From: Planococcaceae bacterium Storch 2/2-2
Lineage (GTDB): Bacteria; Bacillota; Bacilli; Bacillales_A; Planococcaceae
Assembly (NCBI GenBank): GCA_009740415.1
Contig: WOYE01000009.1
Coordinates: 1 to 64,000, forward strand
Length of the DNA stretch: 64,000 nucleotides
Direction: 5' to 3'
The number at the start of each line of letters is the position of its first letter. Within the stretch, counting starts at the first letter, position 1. The notes under the pieces are model-generated. The model saw nothing but the letters and a program-made list of their open reading frames with translations, had not been told where the DNA came from and made no database searches. Below, in pieces: positions 33,526-41,285 of the stretch. Made by a program: the position numbers and the translations under genes.

Positions 33526-34584
33526 ATGTCAGAATCGATGGATTTTTTATTTTCAGAACAACTGTTCCACCATTTACAAGACGGCATTATTATTATGGAT
33601 GAGGAGCGTCACATTTATAAAATGAATGCGGCAGCGAAACAGTTAATGGGGTGGGACGAAGGAGATGTCGTGCCTTATTGTACGTATTGTGAAAACCGAC
33701 CACTCGATTGTGGCGAGCCGCGTTGCTATTTGCTCGCGAACAAAGGCGATATCCCTTACTTTTCGTCACAAATGCCGAACGTTGCAGAATATATGGTCAA
33801 TATTGAAATGAGTAACGTACTCGTGTATGAAGAGGAAGCGACACATAAAAAATATTATTTGTTAATGTTACGCGATCGGACGTTGAAACAAAAAGAAGAA
33901 GAAGCCGAATGGTCCCGATTGATTTTAAAACGGTTAACGGAAGCGCGTGAAGATGAACATAAACGATTAAGCCAAGAGTTGCACGATGGAATCGGGCAGT
34001 CGTTATATAGCGTCGCGATCGCCATGGATCATTTAACGAATACGATCGAAGAAGAACGATTGAAGACGTACATCGGTGAGGTGCGACAAGAAGTCGGAAA
34101 AGCGATGGAAGAAGTGAAATTTTATTCGCAATCATTGCGACCGAAAAGTTTGGATCAACTCGGCCTTCTCCCGACGATTAAAAGCCTCGTTCAGTCGGTC
34201 GAGAAAAAGATGCCGAACTTATCGATCCGATTGTCTGTTCACGGCGAGCATGCGTTTGATCAACTGTCGAGCGTAGCGAAAACGAACATTTATCGAGTCG
34301 TTCAAGAAGCGATTCATAACATTATGAAATATGCGGATGCTTCACTCGTTGACATTACGTTTCATAAGACGTCTTTCGGTTTATCGATGACGATTCAAGA
34401 CGACGGAGTCGGTTTTGACGTCGAGCAACATAAAAACGGACTCGGCCTCATCCATATTGTAGAACGGATCGCTCAATTGGAAGGGACGACGTCGATCGAA
34501 TCGACGATCGGTGAAGGGACGCGTATTCAAATGTACGTACCGAATAAAGGGTTGAATGGAGGAGTAGAATGGACGTACTCGTAG
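33526..34584 (+). CDS. sensor histidine kinase with cysteine-rich PAS domain
   Basis: Cytoplasmic NarX/DegS-type kinase of 352 residues with no membrane segment. The PAS-like N-terminal domain (about 10-120) holds four Cys close together: Cys52, Cys55, Cys62 and Cys67 (CX2C-X6-C-X4-C), suggesting an Fe-S cluster, zinc or redox-switch site as in oxygen sensors such as NreB, though the spacing differs. The HisKA_3 box RLSQELHDGIGQSLYSVAIAM has the phosphorylated His153; the ATPase domain shows EAIHNIMKYADA and DDGVGFD. ATG 33526 is chosen after AAAGAGGTGAGCGT. It overlaps its response regulator by 16 nt. Confidence 0.9.
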   Translation: MSESMDFLFSEQLFHHLQDGIIIMDEERHIYKMNAAAKQLMGWDEGDVVPYCTYCENRPLDCGEPRCYLLANKGDIPYFSSQMPNVAEYMVNIEMSNVLVYEEEATHKKYYLLMLRDRTLKQKEEEAEWSRLILKRLTEAREDEHKRLSQELHDGIGQSLYSVAIAMDHLTNTIEEERLKTYIGEVRQEVGKAMEEVKFYSQSLRPKSLDQLGLLPTIKSLVQSVEKKMPNLSIRLSVHGEHAFDQLSSVAKTNIYRVVQEAIHNIMKYADASLVDITFHKTSFGLSMTIQDDGVGFDVEQHKNGLGLIHIVERIAQLEGTTSIESTIGEGTRIQMYVPNKGLNGGVEWTYS

Positions 34585-35198
34585 TCGATGATCATTTTTT
34601 AATTCGAAAAGGCGTACGGTTGTTGTTGGAACGAATCGATACGATCGAACAGATTTATGAAGCGGAGAGCGGGAAAGAAGCGGTAGCGATTGCGATACGG
34701 GAACAACCGGATATCGTTTTAATGGATCTATCGATGCCGGACGGGTTAGACGGATTTGCAGCGGCTCGATCGATCATTCAATCGACGGATGCGACACGTG
34801 TCATCGTCTTAACGATGCACGATGAAGAAGTGTACATTCGAAAAGCACTCCGTTATGACATATCGGGTTACTTATTAAAAAATAGCGAAGCGAACGATTT
34901 GGAACGAGCGATTGTAGAAGTGAGTCGTGGCAATTTGTACTATCAAACGTCGTTGACGGAAGAGCAATTAAAAGAAATGAAAGAACAGAGCCGTGAAACG
35001 ATTTTGACTCCGCGTGAAGAAGAAGTGCTCCGTCTCGTCGCCTTAGGGTATTCGAATCAACAAGTGGCGAAACAACTCGACATTAGTACGAAAACGGTCG
35101 AACGTCATAAGTCGAATATGATGGCGAAATTGCAATTGGACGAGCAACATGAGCTCATCCAATACGGTTTACGAAATGATTACACCGATTTGTTTTAG
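34569..35198 (+). CDS. NarL/LuxR-family response regulator
   Basis: Partner of the overlapping histidine kinase. The 209 residues comprise a receiver domain (VLVVDDHFLIRKGV; phosphoacceptor Asp53 in IVLMDLSMPDG; Thr and Lys switch residues in VIVLTMHDE and YLLKNSE) and a LuxR-type helix-turn-helix (LTPREEEVLRLVALGYSNQQ, then KTVERHKSNMMAKL). Targets are unknown; the SQR operon and the stress gene downstream are plausible because of proximity alone. Confidence 0.95.
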   Translation: MDVLVVDDHFLIRKGVRLLLERIDTIEQIYEAESGKEAVAIAIREQPDIVLMDLSMPDGLDGFAAARSIIQSTDATRVIVLTMHDEEVYIRKALRYDISGYLLKNSEANDLERAIVEVSRGNLYYQTSLTEEQLKEMKEQSRETILTPREEEVLRLVALGYSNQQVAKQLDISTKTVERHKSNMMAKLQLDEQHELIQYGLRNDYTDLF

Positions 35199-35261
35199 GA
35201 AGAACGTAGGATGGAATCATGATCCGTGGTACAATGGAATGATTATCGAGGAGGGATTCGA

Positions 35262-35636
35262 TTGAGTAAACAAATTGTCGTTCCAATCGATGGGACGAAT
35301 AAATCGTATGCGATCATTCCGTATGCACTTGAGTTAGCGCGAACGTACGGAGATGAAGTGATGTTTTTAAACGTGCAGCCGTCGTTACAAGAGTTAGGCT
35401 ACCCAGCGATCAAAAAAGCAGGATCGCTCGTCGTAGATGAAGGCGTTCCGTTTCGAGCGAAAGTCCGTATCGGCATTCCAGCGATGGAAATTGTAGCGGA
35501 GTCGACGAGTCCAGACGTTCGTTTCATCGTACTAGCGAAAGGACGCGGGTCGGAAGAAGCGATCGGGAGCGTTACAGAACATGTATTGAAGTTAGCGACG
35601 TGTCCGGTCGTTTTCGTACCGCCTGCTGCGTTGTAA
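35262..35636 (+). CDS. universal stress protein (UspA family)
   Basis: A 124-residue single Usp domain. MSKQIVVPIDGTNKSYAI starts the fold, and AKGRGSEEAIGSVTEHVLK carries the G-x2-G-x9-G-[ST]-type ATP-binding pattern, so an ATP-binding Usp is likely. The TTG at 35262 is chosen as start: GAGGAGGG lies 6 nt before it, and the track start 12 codons upstream has no ribosome site. It follows the two-component genes closely but has its own TACAAT -10 box at 35230-35235. Confidence 0.88.
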   Translation: MSKQIVVPIDGTNKSYAIIPYALELARTYGDEVMFLNVQPSLQELGYPAIKKAGSLVVDEGVPFRAKVRIGIPAMEIVAESTSPDVRFIVLAKGRGSEEAIGSVTEHVLKLATCPVVFVPPAAL

Positions 35637-35641
35637 AAGTA

Positions 35642-35677
35642 GGTCGAGCGCTTCGGCGTTTGACCGGCTTTTTTTAT
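35642..35677 (+). terminator. terminator of the Usp gene
   Basis: GGTCGAGCGC/GCGTTTGACC stem with G-U pairs (35642-35651 with 35656-35665, TTCG loop), then GGC and seven T. Confidence 0.82.
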
Positions 35678-35742
35678 TTGTATCGAGCGTGAGGAAAGTT
35701 TGATAAGATGGAGGAAGAAAAGAGAGGGAAAGGAGAGAGGCG

Positions 35743-36579
35743 ATGGAACGTTTTAAAGAACTGGCGATGCTCGTCATCGGTTCATTTTTATTCGCGATAG
35801 GGGTAAATTACTTTTCGATTCCGAACAATTTGTCGGAAGGTGGCGTCATCGGAATTACGATCGTTTTATATTACATGTTCGGATGGTCACCAGGAACCGT
35901 GAACTTAGTAGCAAATGCTATTTTACTCGTGATCGGTTACCGTTACTTCAACCGTAAAACGATGGTGTATACGATCATCGGTATCGTCGTGTCATCGATC
36001 TTTTTATACGTAACAGAGGGCATGATGGGGGCTGCTCATTCAGATACGTTGCTCGCTGCTCTATTCGCTGGACTGTTTGTCGGTGTAGGGCTCGGACTGA
36101 TGTTTCGTGCAGGAGGAACGAGCGGTGGATCGGCGATTCTCGCTCAGTTGGCACACCAATATTTAGGTTGGTCGATCAGCAAAGGAATTTTAATTATCGA
36201 CGTCGTCGTCATCGCTGGATCGTATTTCATCATCGGGCAAGAAAAAGCGATGTATACGTTAGTCGCTGTTTACGTCGGAGCACGGGTGATGGATTACGTC
36301 ATCGAAGGGTTGAATCACCGGACTGCTGTGACGATCATTTCCGCACAACCTCATAAAATTCGCGAGCACATTATGTTGAAGATGGCTCGTGGCGTTACCG
36401 TGATGGAAGGGCGTGGCGGCTATACGGAGCAGAAAAAAGAAATTTTGTACGTCGTCATTAACAAGCCGGAACTCGTCAAATTAAAAAATGTCGTCGCAGA
36501 AGCCGATGAACAAGCATTCGTCGTCATTCACGATGTGCGTGATGTACTCGGCAGTGGCTTCCAAAAAAATGCGACGTAA
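35743..36579 (+). CDS. YitT family membrane protein (DUF161/DUF2179)
   Basis: A 278-residue protein with five to six membrane helices (DUF161 part, with NYFSIPNNLSEGGVIGITI and GLMFRAGGTSGGSAILAQ) and a C-terminal DUF2179 domain (TVMEGRGGYTEQKKEILYVV). Members are common in Bacillales in several copies; no transport substrate or activity is established. A GGAGAGAGGCG ribosome site precedes ATG. It is a single gene between two terminators. Confidence 0.88.
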   Translation: MERFKELAMLVIGSFLFAIGVNYFSIPNNLSEGGVIGITIVLYYMFGWSPGTVNLVANAILLVIGYRYFNRKTMVYTIIGIVVSSIFLYVTEGMMGAAHSDTLLAALFAGLFVGVGLGLMFRAGGTSGGSAILAQLAHQYLGWSISKGILIIDVVVIAGSYFIIGQEKAMYTLVAVYVGARVMDYVIEGLNHRTAVTIISAQPHKIREHIMLKMARGVTVMEGRGGYTEQKKEILYVVINKPELVKLKNVVAEADEQAFVVIHDVRDVLGSGFQKNAT

Positions 36580-36583
36580 TGGT

Positions 36584-36616
36584 ACCAACTGTTCCGAGTG
36601 AGCAGTTGGTTTTTCG
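36584..36616 (+). terminator. terminator of the YitT gene
   Basis: ACCAACTG/CAGTTGGT stem (36584-36591 with 36603-36610) followed by T. Confidence 0.8.
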
Positions 36617-36714
36617 TTTTTCTCCTCCTACGTTAGTATGAAGTGTAAGTGGCATTCATCATTCTTTCATACAATATGAATACACTGAATGCACGATAGA
36701 AAGAGGGGATTCGA

Positions 36715-37356
36715 ATGCCTTCACGTTGGATCGTTTGGACGATGCTTACGCTCGTCGGAAGTTGGCTCATCGGAGCGCTATTTTATTACGTCGTCGCGCC
36801 GCATCGAGCAGACGAGAAACGGAAGCGCATCGATGACGTCGCATCGACAGTAATTAATGTCGTTCTTTACATGTGGCTTTTAAAATTGATCATTCATGTA
36901 CAAACGTTCGTACGCGATCCGCTCGCGATCTTAGCATATCCGAGCGACCGTCGAATGTTTTACGGTGGAATCGTACTCGCTGTATTGACGTTGCTCGTTC
37001 AAGCGGCTCGCAAGAAGCAATCGGTTGAACGGTGGTTCGTCACATTCATACCGATCGCCCTCGTCGCGTCGTTTAGTTACGAATGGTTGCTCATCGCTCA
37101 AGGAAAAGGGACGTATACGTTTCCGTACGTCGCCCTCGTCGGAATAGCGATCGGAACGTATTTAATCGGAGTGAAGCGGTCGGAGTGGGGTGCCGCGATT
37201 GCGAGTAGTTTCATTTGGCTCATCGGAACGTTATGGATTCAACAGACGATGATGCCTGTCGTCACATTGTTTAGTTACCGCGTTACAGGGCCGGTCATTG
37301 GCGCATTAACGGTCGCCCTCATGATCGGGATCGTCAGAAAGAAAGGAAGGGATTGA
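36715..37356 (+). CDS. hypothetical multi-pass membrane protein
   Basis: A 213-residue protein with six or seven predicted membrane helices (about 6-26, 44-64, 80-97, 107-122, 135-150, 160-175, 188-205). There are no Cys, no signature of a known transporter family and no soluble domain. It is the first gene of an apparent operon with ccdA and a ResA-like gene (4 nt to ccdA), so a role in the same electron or thiol transfer, or in cytochrome maturation, is possible but not shown. An AAGAGGGG ribosome site precedes ATG. Confidence 0.6.
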   Translation: MPSRWIVWTMLTLVGSWLIGALFYYVVAPHRADEKRKRIDDVASTVINVVLYMWLLKLIIHVQTFVRDPLAILAYPSDRRMFYGGIVLAVLTLLVQAARKKQSVERWFVTFIPIALVASFSYEWLLIAQGKGTYTFPYVALVGIAIGTYLIGVKRSEWGAAIASSFIWLIGTLWIQQTMMPVVTLFSYRVTGPVIGALTVALMIGIVRKKGRD

Positions 37357-37360
37357 AACG

Positions 37361-38116
37361 ATGGAATTAACAACAGCAACACCGCTTTTCGTCGGGCTCT
37401 TTTTAGCGCTCGGTGCAGGTGCACTTTCTTTTTTATCACCGTGTGTCTTGCCGATTTTCCCGGCGTATCTCTCGTACATTACGGGAGTGAGCGTAAAAGA
37501 TATTCAAGATGGACAAACGAGAGACGTTCGTAAACGGATCGTGATGAACTCGATCTTTTTCCTCATCGGTGTATCGACCGTCTTCATTAGTCTCGGTTTC
37601 GCCGCATCGATGCTCGGAGAATTAGCGGAAAGTTTAATTCAAGGGTCAACCGGTCGACTCATTCAAAGACTTGCCGGTATTTTCCTCATCGTCATGGGAT
37701 TTTTCGTCGGAGGATGGCTCAATTTAACGTTTCTTATGAAAGAACGCCGTGTCCAAGTCGAACGTAAGCCGAAAGGGTACGTCGGTTCCTTTTTCATCGG
37801 CCTCGGTTTTGCAGCAGGTTGGACACCTTGTATCGGGCCGATTTTTGGAAGTATTTTACTCATGAGTATGTCGAATCCGTCTCACAGCATTTTTTACACG
37901 ATTTTTTACGTCCTCGGATTTGCGATTCCTTTCCTCGTCTTTTCATTTTTCATCGGATCGACACGTGCGATTTTGAAACATACGGAAAAGATTATGAAAA
38001 TCGGTGGAGTCGTTATGATCATTATGGGATTCGTCCTATTTTTCGGATGGATGCCACGCATTACTGAATTTTTATTAGATCTCGTTGAAGGAACGTGGTT
38101 AAGTAAATTAGGATAG
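37361..38116 (+). CDS. ccdA: cytochrome c biogenesis protein CcdA
   Basis: Six-helix membrane thiol:disulfide transporter of the DsbD family that carries electrons from cytoplasmic thioredoxin to extracytoplasmic thioredoxin-like proteins. The 251 residues contain the two redox Cys in their usual places: Cys28 in SFLSPCVLPIFPAY (helix 1) and Cys157 in GWTPCIGPIFGS (helix 4). Its likely partner ResA is encoded 11 nt downstream. Related roles are cytochrome c maturation and endospore cortex synthesis. Confidence 0.95.
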   Translation: MELTTATPLFVGLFLALGAGALSFLSPCVLPIFPAYLSYITGVSVKDIQDGQTRDVRKRIVMNSIFFLIGVSTVFISLGFAASMLGELAESLIQGSTGRLIQRLAGIFLIVMGFFVGGWLNLTFLMKERRVQVERKPKGYVGSFFIGLGFAAGWTPCIGPIFGSILLMSMSNPSHSIFYTIFYVLGFAIPFLVFSFFIGSTRAILKHTEKIMKIGGVVMIIMGFVLFFGWMPRITEFLLDLVEGTWLSKLG

Positions 38117-38127
38117 GGGAGAATGCA

Positions 38128-38718
38128 TTGAAAAATTGGATCATCGGACTCGTTGTCGTCGCTTTAGTCGGCTTTGCGGGCTACACGTATTTTGAAGATA
38201 AAAAAGAAGAACAATTGAGAGAAGAAGCGAAAGCACAATTGCTCGAGAAGTACAATTCGCAACAACAGTTACAAACAGATGGCCCTCCGGAAGGAGAAGG
38301 TCTTAAAATCGGAGAAGTGGCAGCAGATTTTCCAATCGAAACAGCGGACGGTGAAGTCGTTCATTTGAGCGACTTTCGTGGCGAGCCGGTCATTTTGAAC
38401 TTCTGGGCGACGTGGTGTCCACCGTGTCGTGCGGAAATGCCGGATATGCAAAAAGTGTACGAAGATACAGGGGTTCGCATTTTATCAGCGAACTTGATCG
38501 AAACTGAAAAGTCAGAAGATCACGTCCCACAATTTATCGAGGAGTACGGAATGACGTTTGATGTGTATTACGACCGTGGCGGCATCGCTGCGCAAACGTA
38601 CCGCATTCAACCGATTCCTACGACGTACTTTATCGATTCTGAAGGAGTCATTTCCTTCATTGCGTACGGACCTCTTAATTATGACATGATGATTCAAGAA
38701 TTAGAAAAGATGAAATAA
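38128..38718 (+). CDS. ResA-like thiol-disulfide oxidoreductase
   Basis: A 196-residue thioredoxin-fold protein tethered outside the membrane by one N-terminal helix (residues 4-20). The active site is NFWATWCPPCRAEMP (Cys97, Cys100), and the cis-Pro loop is IQPIPTTYFID. This fits ResA/StoA proteins that reduce apocytochrome c or other exported thiols with electrons from CcdA. The TTG start follows AGGGGAG. The adjacent ccdA supports the call; ResA and StoA cannot be told apart here, because resBC are absent. Confidence 0.9.
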   Translation: MKNWIIGLVVVALVGFAGYTYFEDKKEEQLREEAKAQLLEKYNSQQQLQTDGPPEGEGLKIGEVAADFPIETADGEVVHLSDFRGEPVILNFWATWCPPCRAEMPDMQKVYEDTGVRILSANLIETEKSEDHVPQFIEEYGMTFDVYYDRGGIAAQTYRIQPIPTTYFIDSEGVISFIAYGPLNYDMMIQELEKMK

Positions 38719-38744
38719 GTGAGGGAATCCTCACTTATTTTTTC
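38714..38744 (+). terminator. terminator of the ccdA operon
   Basis: A perfect 11-bp stem AATAAGTGAGG/CCTCACTTATT (38714-38724 with 38729-38739), then T; it includes the stop codon. Confidence 0.9.
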
Positions 38745-38759
38745 ATTGGAGTGATCAAG

Positions 38760-39443
38760 ATGAAAGAAACCGTGCTCATCGTTGAAGACGATGCGATGAT
38801 TCGTAATTTGTTGAACATTTATTTGACGAAAGAAGGATATCGAGTCGTCGAAGCAGCAGATGGTGTCGAAGGAAAACGTTTATTTGAAAAAGAACAACCG
38901 TGCGTCATCATTTTAGACCGGATGATGCCGAATGTTTCAGGGGATGCGTTTTGTGAATGGTTGCGCTACGAGAAAAAGAGCGAAGCGACGGTCATTATGT
39001 TATCTGCGAAAGCGCAAACCGATGACCGGATTGCAGGACTGATGCTCGGCGCAGACAACTACGTCACGAAGCCGTTTGAGCCGTCCGAAATTGTCGCTTA
39101 TGTGAAGGCAGGCATTCGACGAACGGGAACGACGTGCCAGAAGATTGCATCGAACGAGCTCGTCATTCATCCGAACCGACGCGAAGTATTTTTACGAGGT
39201 GAGCCCGTCGACTTGACGAAACATGAATTCGATTTATTGTACTGCTTTATGAAAAACCCACACATCGTATTAACACGTGAACAGTTGATCGAGCAAATGT
39301 ATCCGTATGATGAACGAGATGTATTGGATCGAACGATCGATGCGCACATTAAAAAGTTGCGTGAGAAAATTGAAGACGTTCCGTCGAAGCCCCAACGGAT
39401 CGTTACGGTGAGAGGAATGGGGTATAAATTCGTTGAGTCGTAA
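38760..39443 (+). CDS. OmpR/PhoB-family response regulator
   Basis: A 227-residue regulator with a receiver domain (TVLIVEDDAMIRNLL; phosphoacceptor Asp53 in IILDRMMPNVSG; switch Lys in NYVTKPFEPSE) and a winged-helix DNA-binding domain (LTKHEFDLLYCF, RTIDAHIKKLREKI, RIVTVRGMGYKF). ATG 38760 is preferred, since TTGGAGTGATCAAG precedes it; the GTG nine nt upstream overlaps that site. It overlaps its kinase by 11 nt. Targets are unknown. Confidence 0.94.
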   Translation: MKETVLIVEDDAMIRNLLNIYLTKEGYRVVEAADGVEGKRLFEKEQPCVIILDRMMPNVSGDAFCEWLRYEKKSEATVIMLSAKAQTDDRIAGLMLGADNYVTKPFEPSEIVAYVKAGIRRTGTTCQKIASNELVIHPNRREVFLRGEPVDLTKHEFDLLYCFMKNPHIVLTREQLIEQMYPYDERDVLDRTIDAHIKKLREKIEDVPSKPQRIVTVRGMGYKFVES

Positions 39444-40524
39444 ACGAGCGTATTTCTTTTCGTCGCGTAGCTTTTTATGGAAGCTAACGTTCGTCAACAT
39501 CGCCGTTATGGCGCTCGCTCTCGCAGTGAGTAGTTATACGATTTACAATACGGCATGTATGCTCGTCGAACATATGGGGCCGAGCTATAAATACCATAAT
39601 GAGTTTTTCAATGCGACGTTGTTCCGCTATTTATTCATTATTACGACGGGCGGTATACTCGTAAGCGGTTTGCTTCAAGTGTTGTTTACGCGTCGTGTCG
39701 TCAATCCGTTAAACGATTTGTTAGAGTCGACGAAGCTTTTGCAAAAAGGGATGTATCCGGAACCCATCCGAGCGCCTAAAAATAAAAAAGATGAACTCGG
39801 TCAGCTCATTACGCAATTTAACGAATTGATTCATCAACTAGAAAGCAATGCGACCGAACGTAAAAAATTGATTTCTGATTTGTCCCATGAAATTCGGACG
39901 CCACTTACGAATGTGAGCGGTTATTTAAAGGCGATGGAAAGCGGGGTCATTGAAGGTTCACCTGAAGTGTACCGGTCGCTTTTGAATGAAACGGGCCGTG
40001 TGACGGCGATGATCGAACAACTCGATCATTTAGCCGCATTGGATAACCAACTTGATGAAGATGAACCGCTCGTTCCGGTGAAAGTGGAAGAAGCCGTTCA
40101 CCGTTCGCAAGCGGCGTTTCGTGCGAAACGTGAAGAGAAACAGATCGAGATGGAAGTCGATGTGGAACGAGCCGTCGTCAAAGCGGTTGAAAAGTACGTC
40201 GAACAAATCGTCGCTAACTTTTTAGACAATGCGATTCGCTATTATGAAGGAAACGGTCCGATTACGATTCGAGGAGAACAGCAGTCGGATGCGTATCGAC
40301 TCGAAGTTTGCGGACCGAGTCAAACGATTCGGGAAGAGGACGTACCTCATTTGTTCGACCGATTGTACCGCGTCGATCCGTCGAGAAGTGATGCGACAGG
40401 AGGACGGGGCCTCGGTTTAGCGATTGCGAAAGAGATGACGACTCGGTGGGAAGGCGACATCGGGTATGAGCGAAAAGGGGACGACAATTGTTTTTACGTC
40501 ACATTTCCTAATCGACACGAATGA
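39433..40524 (+). CDS. membrane sensor histidine kinase (HAMP, HisKA)
   Basis: Partner of the OmpR-type regulator. The 363 residues have two membrane helices (about 17-39 and 66-86) bounding a short outer loop of about 26 residues, so the stimulus may be sensed within the membrane. A HAMP domain follows (RRVVNPLNDLLES), then HisKA with SDLSHEIRTPLTNVSGYL (His152) and the ATPase domain with VANFLDNAIRYY and GGRGLGLAIAK. The second glycine box is unusual (VCGPSQTI in place of DxGxG). TTG start inside the regulator gene. Confidence 0.9.
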   Translation: MSRKRAYFFSSRSFLWKLTFVNIAVMALALAVSSYTIYNTACMLVEHMGPSYKYHNEFFNATLFRYLFIITTGGILVSGLLQVLFTRRVVNPLNDLLESTKLLQKGMYPEPIRAPKNKKDELGQLITQFNELIHQLESNATERKKLISDLSHEIRTPLTNVSGYLKAMESGVIEGSPEVYRSLLNETGRVTAMIEQLDHLAALDNQLDEDEPLVPVKVEEAVHRSQAAFRAKREEKQIEMEVDVERAVVKAVEKYVEQIVANFLDNAIRYYEGNGPITIRGEQQSDAYRLEVCGPSQTIREEDVPHLFDRLYRVDPSRSDATGGRGLGLAIAKEMTTRWEGDIGYERKGDDNCFYVTFPNRHE

Positions 40525-40527
40525 ATG

Positions 40528-40568
40528 AAGCGTATGAGCGGAATAGAAGCCACTCATACGCTTTTTTA
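40528..40568 (+). terminator. terminator of the two-component operon
   Basis: AAGCGTATGAG/CTCATACGCTT stem (40528-40538 with 40552-40562), followed by T. Confidence 0.88.
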
Positions 40569-40719
40569 ATGTGAGGACGTATCATTCCTTCGGATCTGTA
40601 AGCTTGCGATAACGAGCGGACAAATGAACATTTTTTCGAGCGAGTTTCTTCTAGTACGTTTGCAAGCTGTCAAAAAAGAAAGGAGCAGGATCGATGAACG
40701 ACTGAGTAACTATGTTACG

Positions 40720-40744
40720 TTAAAGCGCTTTCTTATGATATGAT
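40720..40744 (+). promoter_or_regulatory. cre-like site (CcpA operator) at the cbpB promoter
   Basis: TTAAAGCGCTTTCT (40720-40733) fits the cre consensus except at the second and last bases and has a perfect AAAGCGCTTT core. It abuts TATGAT-type -10 boxes (40734-40744), so CcpA binding would block cbpB transcription in glucose. Confidence 0.6.
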
Positions 40745-40786
40745 GGAAGAAGTGTTACAAGAAATTAAAATAAGGGAGCGGGGGCT

Positions 40787-41236
40787 ATGGTATCTTCAAT
40801 CAATGATCGCCGAAGAGCGGTATTGCAGACGCCGATTTCCGAACATATGATTTCTGCAGAAAAAGTTGCACACGTGCAAGCGGGGAATTATGCAGGTCAT
40901 GCGTTGCTCGTATTGACGAAATCAGGCTACTCGGCGATTCCAGTGTTGGATTCATCGTTCCGGTTGAAAGGGCTCATTAGTATCGGTATGATTACCGACG
41001 CGATTTTAGGGTTAGAACGGATTGAATATGAACGACTTGATTCGATCGAAGTCGATTCGATTATGGACGGTAACTTGCCGGAAGTGTACGTTCACGATCC
41101 GTTTGAAAAAGGGTTAGATTTACTCGTCAACCATACATTTTTATGTGTAACGGAAGAAGATGGAACGTTTGCGGGGATTTTAACGCGTCGTGTCATGTTG
41201 AAAGAGTTTAAAAAATATATTTATACAACACCATAA
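40787..41236 (+). CDS. cbpB: CBS-domain protein, CbpB/YkuL-like
   Basis: A 149-residue protein made of one CBS pair (about 15-75 and 85-147: GHALLVLTKSGYSAIPVLD, then FLCVTEEDGTFAGILTRR). It matches the YkuL/CbpB family, which in Firmicutes binds the second messenger c-di-AMP and, without ligand, stimulates the (p)ppGpp synthetase Rel. As in B. subtilis, it lies close to ccpC; here an exporter gene stands between them. A GGGAGCGGGGG ribosome site precedes ATG, and a cre-like site covers the promoter. Confidence 0.85.
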   Translation: MVSSINDRRRAVLQTPISEHMISAEKVAHVQAGNYAGHALLVLTKSGYSAIPVLDSSFRLKGLISIGMITDAILGLERIEYERLDSIEVDSIMDGNLPEVYVHDPFEKGLDLLVNHTFLCVTEEDGTFAGILTRRVMLKEFKKYIYTTP

Positions 41237-41238
41237 GG

Positions 41239-41266
41239 AAGGAGCGCATTCGTGCGCTTCTTTCTC
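41239..41266 (+). terminator. weak terminator after cbpB
   Basis: An AAGGAGCGCA/TGCGCTTCTT stem with a TTCG loop followed by a C-interrupted T tract, 20 bp before the next gene. Read-through is likely. Confidence 0.5.
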
Positions 41267-41285
41267 TATTGAGAGGGGGAGTTGA

